This document shows, piece by piece, positions 1 to 7,317 of a DNA stretch of 9,573 nucleotides (positions are counted from its first letter, which is position 1; every line of letters starts with the position of its first letter). The translations under genes and the position numbers were made by a program. This stretch comes from Cyanobacteria bacterium HKST-UBA02 (GTDB taxonomy: Bacteria; Cyanobacteriota; Vampirovibrionia; Obscuribacterales; Obscuribacteraceae), in contig JAGQHH010000489.1 of NCBI GenBank assembly GCA_020431945.1, positions 1 through 9,573 of the forward strand. The letters are read 5' to 3'. Under the pieces are notes generated by a model that was not told the origin of the DNA, made no database searches, and saw only the letters and a list, made by a program, of their open reading frames with translations.

Positions 1-2030
1 TCGGCGGCGACCGCGACGGCAACCCATTTGTCACCACGGCGGTCACAGTCAAGACTCTGGAGCTTCAACGGCAGGTCATCCTGAAAAAATATATCGACTC
101 TCTGGACGCCATCTTCAATCAGGTCAGCCACTCTTCCAATGTGGTGCCGGTAGCCGAAACGATTTTCGCTTCTCTCGATCTGGATCAACAGGACTATCCG
201 GAAATCCACGATCGCTACTACCAGCGCTACCGCTTCGAGCCATTTCGTCTCAAGCTTCTCTATATCCAGGAAAAACTGCGCCGCACCCTGGCCAGCGCTC
301 CCGACGAGAACCCCTGCTATAAGAGCAAGGATGACTTCCTGGCGGAGCTCTATCTATTGAAAGAAGCTCTCACCCGGACCGGTTGCCAGGCCAGCATGAG
401 CCGGCTCGACCACCTGATTCATATGGTCGACATCTTCGGATTCCATCTGGCCAAGCTCGACATCAGGCAGCACAGCAGCCGGCACCGCCAGGCTCTAGAC
501 GTGGTCAGCAAAGAGCTCGGTCTCATCGATGGTGGCTACGCCGCTCTCAGCGAGGAAGACAAGCTCGCCTGGCTGAGCGAGGAGATCAGGTCCAGACGTC
601 CGATTTTTCCTGCCGAGCTGCCTTTCGACGACGAGACGAGAGAGACCATCGAGATCTTCCGGACCATGGCCAGGCTGGAAAGCCTCTACGGCAGGGAAGC
701 TCTCGACACTTACATAGTGAGCATGACGAAAAGTCCCAGCGATCTCCTGGCCATTCTTCTTTTCGCCCATGAATGCGGAGTCTATGATCGAACTCGCTAC
801 CCCGAGCGGACCATAAGCATCGTCCCGCTCTTCGAGACGATCACCGATTTGCGCCAGGCGCCGGAGCTCTTCGAGACCCTGCTTGCCATGCCGGTCTACC
901 GCGACTACCTGGCCAGCCGGGGTAATCTCCAGGAGATCATGATCGGCTATTCCGATAGTGGCAAAGACGGTGGCATCGTAACATCCAACTGGGAGCTCTA
1001 CCAGGCGCAAAAACGGCTTGTCGAGCTGGCAGAGCGCTCCGGCATCCAGCTCCGTCTCTTCCATGGACGCGGCGGTACCATTGGTAGAGGCGGCGGCCCG
1101 ACCCACCGGGCAATCCTGGCTCAGCCACCAGGCACAGTATCAGGCAGGATCAAAATAACCGAACAGGGTGAGGTGATCAGCTCCAAGTATTCGCTGCACG
1201 GCATTGCTGTCGCCAATTTCGAGCGTCTCGCCGCAGCCGTGATCGAGTCGAGCCTGGCAGAAAATCGTCAGAAAGAAGAGGGCATCGACGAGCCCGAGTG
1301 GCTGGCTCTCATGGAGCGCCTCAGCCAGAAGGCCTTTGCCGAATACCGCAGCCTCGTGTACGAGGAGCCCGGATTCGTGGAGTTCTTCCAGGAATGCACA
1401 CCGATCAACGAGATCGGTCAGCTCCGCCTGGGCTCTCGACCGACCCGAAGGACGGCAGGGAGTAAGGCGATCAGCGATCTCCGGGCGATACCCTGGGTCT
1501 TCGCCTGGACCCAGAGCCGCTTCTTGCTGCCCGGCTGGTATGGTTTCGGCACCGCCATGCAGGACGACATTGAGATGATGCAGAAGCTCTACCGGAACTG
1601 GCCCTTCTTCAGGGGCCTGGTGAGCAAAGTGGAGACATCTCTGGCCATGGCAGACATGAGAATCGCCTGTCATTATGCCGACAGCCTGGTGAAAGACAGG
1701 GGACTGAAAGAGCGAATCATGTCCCGTATCCTGGCGGAGTACGACCTGGCCTGCAAAGCCGTCCTGGCTATCAGCGGTCAGAGCCGCCTGCTCGAGAATA
1801 CCGAGTATCTGCGTCTCTCCATCGAGCTCCGCAACCCATATATCGACCCCCTGAGCTATATGCAGGTCCGTTTCATCAAAGAGCTGAGAGAGTCCGGCAG
1901 GAGCGAAGAAGGTCTGAAACGGCAATCCAAGATCGTCGGACCGGGAGGCTCGGCGGAGCCGGACGATCTCCTGGACACGGTTCTCATGTCCATCAACGGG
2001 GTAGCCGAAGGCTTGCAGAGCACAGGCTGA
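1..2030 (+). CDS. ppc: Phosphoenolpyruvate carboxylase, C-terminal part (5' truncated by window)
   Basis: Cytosolic PEP carboxylase, which makes oxaloacetate from PEP and bicarbonate to refill the TCA cycle. The reading frame is open from base 3, so the gene begins before the window; 675 residues are visible and, against a usual 880-970, about 200-300 N-terminal residues (with the catalytic His motif) are missing. It opens with the family motif GGDRDGNPFVT. Further family signatures are GYSDSGKDGG (bases 945-974, holding the catalytic Lys), FHGRGGTIGRGGGP (1059-1100, the glycine-rich loop with the key Arg), LGSRPTRR, RFLLPGWYGFGTAM and LRNPYIDPL. The C-terminus is QSTG, where the family norm is QNTG or RNTG. 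Two residues that bind the feedback inhibitor in E. coli appear replaced: Lys to Met in LAMADM (1647-1649) and the penultimate-block Asn to Ser (2019-2021). The stop is TGA at 2028-2030. An internal GTG at 141 is not the true start. The family assignment is near certain. Confidence 0.97.
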   Translation, partial: GGDRDGNPFVTTAVTVKTLELQRQVILKKYIDSLDAIFNQVSHSSNVVPVAETIFASLDLDQQDYPEIHDRYYQRYRFEPFRLKLLYIQEKLRRTLASAPDENPCYKSKDDFLAELYLLKEALTRTGCQASMSRLDHLIHMVDIFGFHLAKLDIRQHSSRHRQALDVVSKELGLIDGGYAALSEEDKLAWLSEEIRSRRPIFPAELPFDDETRETIEIFRTMARLESLYGREALDTYIVSMTKSPSDLLAILLFAHECGVYDRTRYPERTISIVPLFETITDLRQAPELFETLLAMPVYRDYLASRGNLQEIMIGYSDSGKDGGIVTSNWELYQAQKRLVELAERSGIQLRLFHGRGGTIGRGGGPTHRAILAQPPGTVSGRIKITEQGEVISSKYSLHGIAVANFERLAAAVIESSLAENRQKEEGIDEPEWLALMERLSQKAFAEYRSLVYEEPGFVEFFQECTPINEIGQLRLGSRPTRRTAGSKAISDLRAIPWVFAWTQSRFLLPGWYGFGTAMQDDIEMMQKLYRNWPFFRGLVSKVETSLAMADMRIACHYADSLVKDRGLKERIMSRILAEYDLACKAVLAISGQSRLLENTEYLRLSIELRNPYIDPLSYMQVRFIKELRESGRSEEGLKRQSKIVGPGGSAEPDDLLDTVLMSINGVAEGLQSTG

Positions 2031-2057
2031 TCGCATACTGAAAACAGGCGATAAATC

Positions 2058-2074
2058 GAAAACGCTAGGTTTTC
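2058..2074. other. Short inverted repeat after ppc (weak terminator or operator candidate)
   Basis: GAAAAC (2058-2063), a 5-base loop GCTAG and GTTTTC (2069-2074) form a perfect 6-bp palindromic arm pair 28 bases after the ppc stop. The stem is A/T-rich and no T-tract follows, so a classical intrinsic terminator is unlikely. It could be a weak hairpin or a regulator site. It may equally be chance. Confidence 0.25.
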
Positions 2075-2099
2075 CCTGAGATTGGGAACTAAATAATAT
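2070..2099 (+). promoter_or_regulatory. Possible promoter for the kinase gene
   Basis: The 104-base spacer between ppc and the kinase gene is clearly richer in A/T than its flanks. It contains a good -10-like hexamer TAATAT at 2094-2099, 35 bases before the kinase ATG. The matching -35 region (TTTTCC at 2070-2075, spacing 18) is poor, so this call rests mostly on the -10 and on position. Confidence 0.3.
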
Positions 2100-2134
2100 G
2101 GGCCTAGAGATCCCCGAAAAAGCCCTACCCCGAC

Positions 2135-4798
2135 ATGACCAGCTCCCCAAACGACATCAGAGACACCCAGTCCAGATTACCTCGCAGCACAGATGCTGTG
2201 GCTATCGGCACGGTCCTGAACAATCGTTATCAGACGATCTCCTACCTGGGACGGGGAGGCATGAGCAATGTCTACAAGGCTCTCGACACCCGCACCGGAC
2301 GCTCGGTAGCAGTCAAAGTTCTCCACTCGGAGCTGCTGTCCGACGAGACCAGGGTGAAACGTTTCGAGCAGGAGGCGAAGACCTACAGAAACCTCCGGCA
2401 CCGGCATATTGTCAAAATCTTCGATTTCTTCACCGACGAATGCGAGCGTCACTGCCTGGTCATGGAGTATATGGAGGGCAAAAACCTCTCCGAGACCCTG
2501 GACGAAAAGGGAAGGCTTTCGGTCAGAAGAGCCATCAAGATATTTTCCGAGATCTGCTCGGCTCTCGGTTACGCCCACCAGCAGGGGGTCGTGCACCGGG
2601 ATTTGAAGCCCAGTAACATCGCCCTGGTAGAGAAGGGCGGGGACAGCGACTATGTCAAGATTCTGGACTTCGGCATCGCCAAGCTCATGCCTTCCGACAC
2701 AGACACCATAACCCAGCTCGGTCTCACCCAGACCGGCGAGATCGTGGGAAGCCCGCTCTATATGAGCCCCGAGCAGTGCATGGCCAAGCCTATCGATCTG
2801 CGCTCGGACATCTATTCCCTGGGTTGTCTCATGTACGAAGCTCTCACCGGTCAGCCGCCCCTGGTGGGTGGGAACGTCTACGAGACCTTCCACATGCAGA
2901 CCCACGAGCGTCCCAAACCCCTGGCCACTCTGAGACCGGAGTTCAAGGACGGCACACAGCTCGAATCGATCATCCTCAAGTGCATGGCGAAAAATCCCAA
3001 GCACCGTTACCAGTCCATGCAACAGGTCTCCGAAGCCCTGGACAGGGTCGGCTCTTATATTCCCAAGGGAACTGTCGGGAAGGCCCTGGATGCCTGGCAG
3101 GAGCGCCGGGTGCGGGCGAGAGCCGAACGCGGTCGGGGCATACCACCGGCTCTGGTGGCGGGGGTGACAGCCATAATCATCCTCTCCTGCGTTTTCGTTT
3201 TCCAGGACCGCATCAGACGTCTGATCGAGCCGGCGGAGCATCGCTATATTCATGCCGAGAAGGCGTACAACGCGGCCATCGATGCCGCCGATTACGATAC
3301 CGCCGACAAGATGTCCCTCACCGCTTTCAATATCGCCAGCGAAGAGAAGAAAGACAGCCTGGTCCCGGCCATGGTCAACCTCATAGACCTCTACAGGCTC
3401 ATGGGCAGGCAGAAAGAAGCCGACAACTTCCTGGAGAGAATCACCCAGGTCGAGCAGGCCAACAATAAAGACGTCTTCAAGAACGAAGACAAGCTCTTCG
3501 CCCAGCTCGAGAAAAAGGTGGAGAACGACCCGGCTAACATAGACGAGATCGAAGACTACTGCTTCCAGCTCAATGACCAGGCGGTCACTTATATCGACAA
3601 AGGTCTCTACAAGCGGGCCCGGGACGTCCTGAGCCGGACCATCAAGATTGCCAGGGCAGCCCTGGGTGATAAAAACCTCGTCTACGCCACCCTGGTGGAC
3701 AACCGCGCCCTTCTCTCTCTCAAAGACAATCTCTCCGAGCGCTACGACCAGATCGGCGCCAGGCTCGAAGAAGCCATCGAAACCCGCTCGAGTATCGCAG
3801 GCAAAGAGAGCGCCGGTCTGATCCCCACTCTGGAGGCCCTGTCCGAGGTAAATCGCCGGACAGGCGATCTCAAGGCCGCCGAAGAGAACGCCCAGCACGC
3901 CCTTTCCATAGCCCGGAGCGCCTATCGCTCTTCGAGCATTCAGGCCAGTATCGCTCGTCTGCAACTGGCCCAGGTCTATCTCGCCCAGGGACAGACCAGC
4001 AAAGTCCTGCATCTCCTGCCCCCGACCATCTCGGTCCTGGACCGGCCCGAGAGCGAGGCCGACAAAGCCAATGCTCTGGTGCTCTATGGCAACGCTCTGA
4101 GACGATCGGACAAATATACCGAGGCCATCGCTAAATTCGAGGAAGCCCGGGAACTGGTCCGGAACATCTCCACCCGGGACCCGCTTATCGCTTCCCAGGC
4201 GCTACTTGGACTGGCGGACGTGTACAACACTCGCGCCAAGCATGATCCGGCCAGGGCAGAAGCTCTCTACCGCCGCTCCCTTTCTCTCATGCTGCGCTCC
4301 CACAGCCGGGAAGAGTCCCAGGTGCTCTATATCATGGAGCGTCTCGCCCGTATCTATCGAGAGTCCGGTCGCTCCCAGGACACTGAAAAGCTCTACAGGA
4401 TGGTGGAGCACGTGGATAAGACCACCGGCAAGACCATCGGTCTTATCGAGGACAAGCTCCTCCTGGGTCAGTATTACAGGGATCAGCAGAAGTTCAAGGA
4501 AGCCCAGGACAACATCGAGAACGCCCTTTCGCTCAGCCAGTCCTTTTTCGGGGCACAGAGCGCCAAGACCTGCGAAGTCACAGCGATCCTGGCCGACACC
4601 TATATCTGGCAAAAAGACTATGTGCGCGCTCATGGCCTGGTAAGCGACGCGGTCCTGATGCTCAGGTCTGATAATCTGTCCGGAAAACTCTCGAGACAGG
4701 CAAAGTTACAAGTGTTATCCACCTATAGAAGATATCTTGAGCAAACCGGAAAGAGGGATCAAGCCGCCTCGATCCAGAAAGAGCTCGGTGAACTCTGA
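2135..4798 (+). CDS. Membrane Hanks-type Ser/Thr protein kinase with C-terminal TPR array
   Basis: An 887-residue signalling protein. Residues 31-300 are a complete eukaryotic-like (PknB-class) kinase domain. It has the glycine loop LGRGGMSNVYKA (38-49), VAVK with ATP Lys61, a helix-C Glu near 80, the catalytic loop HRDLKPSN (154-161, Asp156), DFG (178-180), a Thr-rich activation loop, SPE (211-213) and the DIYSLG Asp225. All essential catalytic residues are present, so activity is expected. A basic stretch (323-334) precedes one hydrophobic helix at about 337-356. Residues 365-880 form helical tetratricopeptide repeats, several with the roughly 42-residue spacing of kinesin-light-chain-type TPRs. 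Topology is inferred: kinase inside, TPR domain outside the inner membrane, replacing the PASTA sensor of PknB. The start is ATG 2135; no good Shine-Dalgarno is seen, but the kinase domain starts only 30 residues later. The WG lipoprotein follows 53 bases downstream. The phosphorylation target is unknown. Confidence 0.95.
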   Translation: MTSSPNDIRDTQSRLPRSTDAVAIGTVLNNRYQTISYLGRGGMSNVYKALDTRTGRSVAVKVLHSELLSDETRVKRFEQEAKTYRNLRHRHIVKIFDFFTDECERHCLVMEYMEGKNLSETLDEKGRLSVRRAIKIFSEICSALGYAHQQGVVHRDLKPSNIALVEKGGDSDYVKILDFGIAKLMPSDTDTITQLGLTQTGEIVGSPLYMSPEQCMAKPIDLRSDIYSLGCLMYEALTGQPPLVGGNVYETFHMQTHERPKPLATLRPEFKDGTQLESIILKCMAKNPKHRYQSMQQVSEALDRVGSYIPKGTVGKALDAWQERRVRARAERGRGIPPALVAGVTAIIILSCVFVFQDRIRRLIEPAEHRYIHAEKAYNAAIDAADYDTADKMSLTAFNIASEEKKDSLVPAMVNLIDLYRLMGRQKEADNFLERITQVEQANNKDVFKNEDKLFAQLEKKVENDPANIDEIEDYCFQLNDQAVTYIDKGLYKRARDVLSRTIKIARAALGDKNLVYATLVDNRALLSLKDNLSERYDQIGARLEEAIETRSSIAGKESAGLIPTLEALSEVNRRTGDLKAAEENAQHALSIARSAYRSSSIQASIARLQLAQVYLAQGQTSKVLHLLPPTISVLDRPESEADKANALVLYGNALRRSDKYTEAIAKFEEARELVRNISTRDPLIASQALLGLADVYNTRAKHDPARAEALYRRSLSLMLRSHSREESQVLYIMERLARIYRESGRSQDTEKLYRMVEHVDKTTGKTIGLIEDKLLLGQYYRDQQKFKEAQDNIENALSLSQSFFGAQSAKTCEVTAILADTYIWQKDYVRAHGLVSDAVLMLRSDNLSGKLSRQAKLQVLSTYRRYLEQTGKRDQAASIQKELGEL
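3143..3202 (+). other. Transmembrane segment of the kinase
   Basis: Codons for residues about 337-356 of the kinase encode a continuous hydrophobic run (PPALVAGVTAIIILSCVFVF), preceded by RRVRARAERGRG. This is the only convincing membrane span in the protein and separates the kinase from the TPR region. The positive-inside rule favours a cytoplasmic kinase, although basic residues also follow the span. Confidence 0.85.
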
Positions 4799-4821
4799 GC
4801 AAGTTCCCTGCCGGGTGTCTG

Positions 4822-4850
4822 TTGACGACAAGATCTGGGAACACTATCTT
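4822..4850 (+). promoter_or_regulatory. Sigma-70-like promoter candidate before the WG-repeat gene
   Basis: TTGACG (4822-4827) and TATCTT (4845-4850) are separated by the ideal 17 bases, in the gap after the kinase stop at 4798. The -35 matches consensus at 5 of 6 bases and the -10 at 4 of 6. A transcript starting near 4857 would leave out the ATG at 4852 and favour the ATG at 4879 as translation start. An overlapping TATGAT at 4851-4856 is a better -10 but has no -35 at the correct distance. Confidence 0.4.
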
Positions 4851-4851
4851 T

Positions 4852-5829
4852 ATGATCTGGCGTCAGCTGAAACTTTCAATGAAGTTTGTCCTCACTTTTC
4901 TTACATGCCTGCTTGCCCTGACGCTGGTCGGATGCACGCCTTCGTCTGATACCACACCTGATGCAAGCCTGATCGAGCAGGAAGACCCTGCTGAAATCGG
5001 TCAGAAATGGGGCTTTATCGACTGGACAGGCAAAGTAGTCATCGAACCCGCCTATCAGAAGGTGAAGCCTTTCTCCGGCGGTCTGGCAGCCGTGAAAAAA
5101 GGCGGTCTCTGGGGTTATATCAACTCGGAAGGCAGCCTCACCATCAATCCGCAGTTCTATTCAGCCGGCTCCTTCACCGATGATCTAGCCGAAGTCAGAA
5201 TGAAAGACGGCAAATGGGGTTATATCGACACTAAAGGCAATACTGTCGTGCCCTCGCAGTTCGACGGCGCTCGCGCCTTCTCAGGCGGTCTGGCTCCGGT
5301 TCAGCAGGGGGACAAGTGGGGCTTTATCGATAAGACCGGCAATCTCGTCATGAAACCGGAATACGCTGATGTGATGCCTTTCTCTGAAGGTCTTGCCGCG
5401 GTCCAGGTGGAAGGGAAATGGGGTTTCGTCAATACCACCGGCAAATTGCAGATCGAGCCCAAATACGACAGCGTGACATCTTTCAAGAACGGCGCTGCTG
5501 AAGTACGCACCGAAGGCAAATTCGGAATCATCGATCAGAACGACTTCTTCCAGGAAAGACCCGAGACCGATTCGCAAGCAGCCTACTCGGAGGACCTGGC
5601 TCTCTTCCAGCAGACCGGCGAATGGGGCTATGTGGACCGCAAAGGTCATATCGTGATCAAGCCCAAGTATTCGCGCGCAGAGAGATTCTCGGAAGGTCGC
5701 GCCCTGGTGAAGATCGGCAACAAGGTCGGATTCATCAACAAAGCCGGCCGTGTGGTGATCAAACCAAAATATGCCGACGCCCTGTCTTTTTCAGACGGTA
5801 TGGCAGCAATCTGTATTTTCCAGGACTAA
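4852..5829 (+). CDS. WG-repeat lipoprotein
   Basis: A 325-residue predicted lipoprotein. The N-terminus is a type II signal peptide with lipobox LVGC (Cys28), followed by an acidic linker and then eight WG repeats to the end. Each repeat has the form [K/L/E]-W-G-[F/Y]-[I/V]-[D/N]-x-x-G, then an I-x-P-x-[Y/F] strand and an F-[S/T]-x-[G/D]-L-A-x-V strand. Trp (or its substitute) falls at residues 53, 87, 122, 156, 190, 224, 258 and 292; the sixth repeat has Phe-Gly and the eighth Val-Gly instead. WG repeats are thought to form beta-rich binding surfaces, and no enzymatic role is established. The start is uncertain. ATG 4852 has a weak GGGA 11 bases upstream, while ATG 4879 gives a compact signal peptide (MKFVLTFLTCLLALTLVGC) and fits the promoter candidate; the TTG at 4822 is unlikely. 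The gene converges with the hydrolase-thioredoxin gene, whose stop lies 23 bases away. The ligand is unknown. Confidence 0.93.
   Translation: MIWRQLKLSMKFVLTFLTCLLALTLVGCTPSSDTTPDASLIEQEDPAEIGQKWGFIDWTGKVVIEPAYQKVKPFSGGLAAVKKGGLWGYINSEGSLTINPQFYSAGSFTDDLAEVRMKDGKWGYIDTKGNTVVPSQFDGARAFSGGLAPVQQGDKWGFIDKTGNLVMKPEYADVMPFSEGLAAVQVEGKWGFVNTTGKLQIEPKYDSVTSFKNGAAEVRTEGKFGIIDQNDFFQERPETDSQAAYSEDLALFQQTGEWGYVDRKGHIVIKPKYSRAERFSEGRALVKIGNKVGFINKAGRVVIKPKYADALSFSDGMAAICIFQD
4999..5826 (+). repeat. Eight tandem WG repeats, period 34 residues (102 bp)
   Basis: This stretch encodes eight in-register repeats. The spacing between successive WG positions is 34, 35, 34, 34, 34, 34 and 34 residues. The DNA itself has diverged, so this is a protein-level repeat and not a recent tandem duplication. 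The stop codon comes exactly where a ninth Trp would be due, so the array is a whole number of units. Confidence 0.9.
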
Positions 5830-5852
5830 CGTCTAATTACCGGGCACCATAT

Positions 5853-7304
5853 TCAATGCCGTCCCGGGCCACCGGCGATCTGGTAGGCACCTTTCAGATA
5901 GTTGACATAACCCGTGTCCCCGATCACTGTAGAAACCACCTGTCCTTCAGCGGTCATGAAGACGACCGTGGGGATCGGACCGACATCGAGCAGATCAACC
6001 AGACTCTTGTTACTACCGGAGTCTTTTTCTATGTCTACGCGCATGACTTTTATCCGCCCTCGAAACGTCTTTTCGATCCGGTCGAGAGATTCGTCCATGC
6101 CCCGGGACTGTTCGCACCAGTCAGCGTAAAAAGCTACGACAGTGGGGCGTCCTCCGCAGAGGACGGCCAGCTCGGGACTGCCGGCCTGGCCGGGCTGCCT
6201 CGCTCTATGCCGTCCAGGCCGGCGCGGCATGTTCAGGAGCGCCTGGTTGGCCTGGACTTTGTTCATGCTCCTGAGCTCCTGCCGGGCCTCGCGAAGGCGC
6301 CCCTGCCTCATGAGGTTGCGTGCCTGCTCGAGACCTGCGGGATTAGAAGCAGGTGGAGAAAGAGGATGTTGACGCGGTCCCGAGGCAGCGCCACCTCCAG
6401 CGATACCATTCTCCTGCCAGGCCTCGACGACCTTGCTGGAAAGCCAGGCAGACAGGAGTTTGATCGACTGCTTGAGTTTCTCAGGATCCTGACACTGGGC
6501 TTCCTCGAAAATCAGATGCTCGCTGGGAAGAGCCACGAAGACTTTATCCTTTGTGGTCAGGCGATTGAAGAGCTCCCAGGTGCCGTCCGGTTTCACCAGC
6601 TCATCATCGGTCCCCTGGACGAACAGCACCGGCATGTTCTCGATCTTCTCGGCAGAGTCATGATTATCGTTCATGAAATTCTGGAACTGGAGAAGCTCTT
6701 TGGGCGAAATCTCGAGCCTCGAGAGCGGATCTTCACGCCACTGTCTCTTGAGATTCTCGTTGTCTGTAGCTTGCTCGACGATCTGAGAGCCGATATCGAA
6801 ATCTTTCTTCGGTCCGGAAAGAAAATGGAGTGCTACTTTCAAATCGGTGCGACCCTGCCTGAACCGCTCCTCGGAAGGCACCGAGGAGATGAGCCCGGCA
6901 ATTTCTTGAGGATACAGAGAAGCAGCTCGCAGGGCGATGGCACCGCCCATGGATTCGCCCAGGAGAAACACAGGAATGCCGGGATATGCCTTCTTGATCG
7001 ACTGGATAGCCTGGCGAACGTCCTCCAGACAGGCGTCGAAATCGACTTTCTCCTCTCCGGGATTCTTCATCCATGAGCCGAATCCACGAACATCGATAGC
7101 GAAAACAGCCAGTCGCCGCCGGGCGAGCTCTTTGCCGAAATGCTCGAAAGAGCGGCTGTGCAGGCCGAGACCGTGAATACAGAGGACGCATGCGGACGGT
7201 CTGCTTACCAGAGGATTCTTCCAGGACAAACAGGGAGCGCTCTCGCCGGCCAGGGACGGAAGAGCCTGCGCCGCGGTGGACAACGCAACCAGGACTGCCA
7301 TCAA
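5853..7304 (-). CDS. Exported alpha/beta hydrolase fused to a thioredoxin-like domain (CxxS)
   Basis: A 483-residue two-domain protein. Residues 1-20 look like a signal peptide core, with probable cleavage after AQA at 13. Residues 35-290 are a monoacylglycerol-lipase-like (Hydrolase_4/S33) alpha/beta hydrolase: oxyanion HGLG (44-47), nucleophile elbow GESMGG with Ser118, Asp234 in GTDDELV and His263 in SEHLIF, a full triad. A Pro/Gly/Arg-rich linker and one TPR-like helix pair (325-350) lead to a thioredoxin fold (385-475) with FYADWCEQS and cis-Pro445 in GPIPTVVF. The second active-site Cys is Ser400, so it cannot run a normal dithiol cycle. The expected role is an extracytoplasmic esterase or lipase with a redox or binding module; the substrate is unknown. 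The start codon is TTG 7304 or ATG 7301. Neither has a clear ribosome site, and the frame stays open upstream to 7400 without ATG, GTG or TTG. It follows the membrane-protein gene by 13 bases and is probably translationally coupled to it. Confidence 0.92.
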   Translation of the reverse strand: MMAVLVALSTAAQALPSLAGESAPCLSWKNPLVSRPSACVLCIHGLGLHSRSFEHFGKELARRRLAVFAIDVRGFGSWMKNPGEEKVDFDACLEDVRQAIQSIKKAYPGIPVFLLGESMGGAIALRAASLYPQEIAGLISSVPSEERFRQGRTDLKVALHFLSGPKKDFDIGSQIVEQATDNENLKRQWREDPLSRLEISPKELLQFQNFMNDNHDSAEKIENMPVLFVQGTDDELVKPDGTWELFNRLTTKDKVFVALPSEHLIFEEAQCQDPEKLKQSIKLLSAWLSSKVVEAWQENGIAGGGAASGPRQHPLSPPASNPAGLEQARNLMRQGRLREARQELRSMNKVQANQALLNMPRRPGRHRARQPGQAGSPELAVLCGGRPTVVAFYADWCEQSRGMDESLDRIEKTFRGRIKVMRVDIEKDSGSNKSLVDLLDVGPIPTVVFMTAEGQVVSTVIGDTGYVNYLKGAYQIAGGPGRH

Positions 7305-7317
7305 TGGAGCTATCGAT

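Noticed and set aside
1140..2150. A 336-codon open frame antisense to ppc
   Set aside because: It is a shadow of the ppc coding bias; the sense frame holds conserved PEP carboxylase motifs across the whole stretch.
2177..4012. A 611-codon open frame antisense to the kinase gene
   Set aside because: It mirrors the strong codon bias of the kinase gene, shows no recognisable domain, and the sense strand has unambiguous kinase motifs.
4714..4722. DnaA-box-like TTATCCACC at the 3' end of the kinase gene
   Set aside because: It is a single 8-of-9 match inside coding sequence, with no cluster of boxes or A/T-rich unwinding region, so no origin is supported.
1..4798. PEP carboxylase and the neighbouring Ser/Thr kinase as an enzyme-regulator pair, as in plants
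   Set aside because: Plant-type control phosphorylates an N-terminal Ser that lies outside this window, and the kinase here is a membrane TPR protein. Adjacency alone is not evidence.
5830..5852. Terminator between the convergent WG lipoprotein and hydrolase genes
   Set aside because: The 23-base gap has no inverted repeat followed by a T-tract on either strand.
5622..7076. A 484-codon plus-strand open frame opposite the hydrolase-thioredoxin gene
   Set aside because: The minus strand carries clear catalytic motifs of two domain families; the plus-strand product has a patchwork composition and no family motifs.
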